Source of the DNA: Phil1 sp964546125 | GTDB lineage: Bacteria > Bacillota > Clostridia > Christensenellales > CAG-138 | NCBI GenBank assembly: GCA_964546125.1 | Contig: CAZJIS010000040.1 | Span: 1-16,630, forward strand | DNA length: 16,630 nt | Direction of reading: 5' to 3' | Shown: positions 14,123 to 16,630 of the stretch, piece by piece | How positions within the stretch are numbered: the stretch's first letter is position 1 | How the letters are laid out: every line of letters begins with the position of its first letter | Program-made: the position numbers and the translations under genes | Notes under the pieces: generated by a model | What the model saw: only the letters and a program-made list of their open reading frames with translations | Databases searched by the model: none | Told to the model about the DNA's origin: nothing

Positions 14123-15968
14123 TCCGATCACCACCACGAGCAAGCTTCCTTCAATTTCGGGCCGGGGCGGCGGCAAGGGCGGTGCCCGCCGCTTTGCACC
14201 GGGTGAAAAGCCCAAGAACGCAAGGGGGACGCTGCGCCGCATCGTGCGCATTTTCCTGCGTTGGGGCAAAACCGTGTTTCTTGCGATGCTGCTCACGGCT
14301 GTATCCTCCGCCGTGCAGGTGCTCGTGCCCTATTTTACGGGAAAGGCGTTCAACGCCTTTACGGCGCCCAGCGAAGCGTTCGACGCTTCGCTGCTCCTGA
14401 CGATCCTCGCCGCCATCGCGGCGCTGCACCTCACGCGCTATGTCGTGGCCACCGTGACAGAAGTCCTCATGCTCAATGTGAGCCAGAAGCTCGTGCATGT
14501 GCTGCGCAGCGAATTCTTCAACAAAATGCAGCGGCTGCCGCTCGGCTTTTTCGACACGACCTCCCATGGGGATACGATGAGCCGCCTTGCAAACGATGTG
14601 GACAGCATCTCCTCCACCATCGCCTCGAGCGCCACGCAGCTCACGGCCTCCGCGCTTACGTTCACAGGTTCGCTTACGCTCATGCTCTTGCTCGATTATC
14701 GGCTGACCTTGGTCGTGCTCGTGTGCGTGCCGCTCGTATATCTGCTCACAAAGCTCATCGCCACGCGCAGCCGCGCGTTCTTCCTAGCCCAGCAGCGCAG
14801 CCTCGGCGCGCTTAACGGCGTGATCGTGGAGAGCATCCTCGGCATGAAAATGGTCAAGGCGTTCTCACGGCAAGAAGAAGCTAAAGCGCATTTTCAGCAA
14901 ATCAACGAAAGCCTCTACCTGAGCGCCTACCGCGCGCAGACATGGGCGGGCTTTATGATGCCGCTGATGAATGTGATCAACAACCTGACTTTTACGCTCA
15001 CCGCGATCGCGGGCGGCGCGCTCAGCGTGCAAAGCGGGCTTGCAATCGGCACGGTCATCACGTTTTTAAGCTACTCAAAGCAGTTCGCGCAGCCGCTCAA
15101 CAACATCGCTTCGCTGTTCAACTCTATCCAGCAGGCGCTTGCGGGGGCGGAGCGCGTGTTTGAAATCCTTGACCGCGCGGAGGAAGCGCCGGATGATTTC
15201 GATGCCGTTTCCCTCGACGCGCCGAAGGGCGGCGTGCGCTTTGCGGGCGTGCACTTTTCTTATGACAAGGAGCGCCCGGTGCTTGAGGATGTTTCCTTCG
15301 AGGTTGCGCCCGGCGAGGTTGTCGCGCTCGTGGGCGAAACGGGCAGCGGCAAGACGACCATCGTCAACCTCCTCACCCGCTTTTACGATGCGGACGAGGG
15401 GAAAATCAGCATCGACGGCGTCGATATCCAAAAGATCCGCCGCGAGAGTTTGCGCAAATGCTTTTCGGTCGTTTTGCAGGAAACGTGCCTGTTTACGGGA
15501 ACCATCCTCGACAACATCCGTTATTCGAAGCCCGGGGCGACGGATGAGGAGGTAATCGAGGCCGCGCGGCTTGCCCGGGCCGATGATTTCATCCGCAAGC
15601 TTCCCGCAGGCTACGCCACGATGGTTTACGGCAGCGCCGATAACCTCAGCGAGGGGCAGCGGCAGCTTCTGGCCATCGCCCGCGCGGCGCTGTGCGAAAG
15701 CCCGATCCTCATCCTCGACGAGGCGACGAGTTCGGTTGACACGAAAACCGAAAAGGACATCCAGCAATCCCTTTTGCGGCTCATGAGCAGCCGTACGAGC
15801 TTCCTTATCGCGCACCGGCTCTCCACCATTCGCGATGCGGACCGCATCTTCGTGCTCGACGAGGGGCGCATTATTGAGCGCGGCAGCCACGAGGAACTCA
15901 TGGCCGCGCGCGGCCATTATTACGACATGGTCGTGAGCCAAATGGGCCTTGCGGCCGAAGAAAGCTGA
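14112..15968 (+). CDS. ABC exporter half-transporter, catalytic subunit
   Basis: The 618-residue partner has a Gly/Arg-rich N-terminal extension (about 15-45) typical of one subunit of heterodimeric exporters, a six-helix membrane domain (about 55-355) and an ATPase domain: Walker A GETGSGKTT (Lys414), signature SEGQ (513-516) in place of SGGQ, Walker B LILDE with catalytic Glu537, and switch His568 (IAHRLST). The odd SEGQ signature would face the degenerate Walker site of the partner, while this subunit's intact Glu and His face the partner's normal SGGQ. So one site hydrolyses ATP and the other mostly binds it. The ATG at 14112 overlaps the previous gene and has GGAGG six bases upstream. 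It is the last gene of the run before the terminator at 15997-16047. Confidence 0.94.
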   Translation: MTNNPITTTSKLPSISGRGGGKGGARRFAPGEKPKNARGTLRRIVRIFLRWGKTVFLAMLLTAVSSAVQVLVPYFTGKAFNAFTAPSEAFDASLLLTILAAIAALHLTRYVVATVTEVLMLNVSQKLVHVLRSEFFNKMQRLPLGFFDTTSHGDTMSRLANDVDSISSTIASSATQLTASALTFTGSLTLMLLLDYRLTLVVLVCVPLVYLLTKLIATRSRAFFLAQQRSLGALNGVIVESILGMKMVKAFSRQEEAKAHFQQINESLYLSAYRAQTWAGFMMPLMNVINNLTFTLTAIAGGALSVQSGLAIGTVITFLSYSKQFAQPLNNIASLFNSIQQALAGAERVFEILDRAEEAPDDFDAVSLDAPKGGVRFAGVHFSYDKERPVLEDVSFEVAPGEVVALVGETGSGKTTIVNLLTRFYDADEGKISIDGVDIQKIRRESLRKCFSVVLQETCLFTGTILDNIRYSKPGATDEEVIEAARLARADDFIRKLPAGYATMVYGSADNLSEGQRQLLAIARAALCESPILILDEATSSVDTKTEKDIQQSLLRLMSSRTSFLIAHRLSTIRDADRIFVLDEGRIIERGSHEELMAARGHYYDMVVSQMGLAAEES

Positions 15969-15996
15969 TCCGCGGCGTTTTTTGCGCGCGGGCGGG

Positions 15997-16047
15997 CCGC
16001 CCCGTCATATGAATGGTTTATGCCCCGGTGACGGGCGGATCTTTTTT
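15997..16047 (+). terminator. Intrinsic terminator of the peptidase/ABC operon
   Basis: CCGCCCCGTCA (15997-16007) pairs with TGACGGGCGG (16029-16038), ten base pairs with one bulged C and a 21-base loop. Six T follow at 16042-16047, about 80 bases after the last stop codon. This marks the end of the plus-strand operon. Confidence 0.85.
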
Positions 16048-16232
16048 CCTGCAAATCCTTACAGGATGCGACAAAGACCGCCAACCTTATCCGGCATGAG
16101 CCTGCAAGCCTTTCTCCTTTTCGCGAGGCGCGCGCGGGCCGCGCGATGAAACGACAGGGGTGCGGCGATGCATGTGATATAAGCATAGCTTATCACTAAA
16201 GGGCGGGGTGTTTGCACAGGATATCCCTGCCA
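16048..16232 (+). other. Intergenic stretch between the ABC operon and the PRPP-synthetase gene
   Basis: The gene-free span runs from 15969 to 16293 (325 bases). Its left part holds the terminator and its right part the promoter. This middle piece has no convincing coding region and no riboswitch consensus I recognise. It contains GC-rich self-complementary sequence (about 16126-16145) and the hairpin at 16174-16196. Confidence 0.5.
16174..16196 (+). promoter_or_regulatory. Inverted repeat upstream of the PRPP-synthetase promoter
   Basis: GTGATATAAGC (16174-16184) pairs with GCTTATCAC (16188-16196): nine base pairs around a three-base loop, with extra T/A bases bulged on the left arm. It is A/T-rich inside GC-rich sequence and lies about 37 bases upstream of the -35 box. 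It could be an operator or an upstream element; no T tract makes a terminator unlikely. Confidence 0.45.
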
Positions 16233-16261
16233 TTGCCCGCGCGGTCGAACTTTGTTATAAT
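16233..16261 (+). promoter_or_regulatory. Extended -10 promoter of the PRPP-synthetase-like gene
   Basis: TTGCCC (16233-16238), a 17-base spacer and TATAAT (16256-16261) preceded by TGT give an extended -10 promoter. The start at about 16268 leaves a short leader to the ATG at 16294. Confidence 0.8.
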
Positions 16262-16293
16262 TAGGCGAATGATTTATAAGGGGGATTTCGGCG

Positions 16294-16630
16294 ATGAATT
16301 GCGGGAACGGCCAGATCAGGATCTTTGCGGGGAATGCGAGCAGAAAGTTCGTGCAGCGCATGTGCGATTATCTGGACAGCCCCATCGGGGATAATACCAC
16401 CCTCATGTTCAGCGAGGGCAACACCTTCGTTCGCATTAACGAATGCATTCGCGACAAAGATGTTTATCTGGTGCAGACCATCGGCCTCGATCCAAACAAT
16501 GAGTTCATGGAGCTGCTTTTCTATATCGATGCGTTCAAGCGCGCGAGCGCCAACTCCGTTTCGGTTATCATGCCCTATTTCAGCTATGCCAAGGGCGATA
16601 AAAAGGACGAGCCCCGCGTTTCCATCCGCG
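16294..16630 (+). CDS. prs: Ribose-phosphate pyrophosphokinase (PRPP synthetase)-like, partial
   Basis: The first 112 residues of a PRPP-synthetase-type protein are visible before the window ends. PRPP synthetase makes phosphoribosyl pyrophosphate from ribose 5-phosphate and ATP for nucleotide, His and Trp synthesis. Family features are the start IRIFAGNAS, the pattern FSEGNTFVRINECIRDKDVYLVQ, NNEFMELLFYIDAFKRASA and PYFSYAKGDKK. The last replaces the usual YARQDRK loop: Lys100 and Gly101 stand where Arg and Gln normally contact ATP. It therefore belongs to a divergent subgroup and may not be the housekeeping copy. The ATG at 16294 has AAGGGGG nine bases upstream; an out-of-frame ATG at 16269 is rejected. 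The 3' end, including the ribose-phosphate binding loop, is outside the window. Confidence 0.85.
   Translation, partial: MNCGNGQIRIFAGNASRKFVQRMCDYLDSPIGDNTTLMFSEGNTFVRINECIRDKDVYLVQTIGLDPNNEFMELLFYIDAFKRASANSVSVIMPYFSYAKGDKKDEPRVSIR

Noticed and set aside
16059..16361. 100-codon minus-strand open frame across the prs leader
   Set aside because: It overlaps the promoter and start of the PRPP-synthetase gene, has no ribosome binding site and no family resemblance.
1..16630. CRISPR arrays, tRNA or rRNA genes, insertion sequences, attachment sites
   Set aside because: No spaced direct repeats, cloverleaf sequences, transposase domains or flanking inverted repeats were seen.

Overview
The window is a gene-dense, GC-rich stretch (many GCG/CGC codons) from a Gram-positive, endospore-lineage bacterium. 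The best clue is a Spo0A orthologue, a family confined to Bacillota. The DUF5685 and J-domain genes, clear sigma-A promoters, strong Shine-Dalgarno sites and T-tailed terminators also fit a high-GC anaerobic member of Clostridia. I cannot name the genus from sequence alone.

Layout. (1) Positions 1-211 are non-coding and begin with three same-direction DnaA boxes next to an A/T-rich patch, cut by the window edge. (2) 212-1018 (-) is spo0A, whose receiver domain has Glu where the phosphorylated Asp should be. (3) 1182-1779 (+) is a self-contained MarR-type regulator unit with a sigma-A promoter, a 33-bp palindromic operator, the gene and a shared bidirectional terminator. (4) 5323 back to 1786 (-) is a four-gene run: a membrane zinc-ribbon protein, a DUF5685 protein, a J-domain protein and a phosphohexomutase. 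(5) 5436-6368 (-) is an EamA/DMT transporter with its own terminator and a promoter placed so that the mRNA may be leaderless. (6) 6507-15968 (+) is a tightly packed seven-gene run: an M19 dipeptidase, three tandem M42 aminopeptidase paralogues, an M24 aminopeptidase P and the two halves of a heterodimeric ABC exporter, ending at a strong terminator (15997-16047). (7) A 246-nt leader region with a hairpin and an extended -10 promoter precedes a PRPP-synthetase-like gene cut by the right edge.

How the genes may work together. The large plus-strand run looks like a cytosolic peptide-breakdown module. The M42 enzymes would trim peptides from the N terminus, aminopeptidase P would handle X-Pro bonds, and the M19 enzyme would finish dipeptides. 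The coupled ABC exporter may remove products or toxic peptides, but its substrate is unknown. The zinc-ribbon/DUF5685/J-protein group is an uncharacterised set whose last two members overlap. The most notable observations are the apparently non-phosphorylatable Spo0A receiver, the DnaA-box cluster at the left edge, the three-paralogue M42 cluster coupled to an exporter, and the divergent PRPP synthetase.
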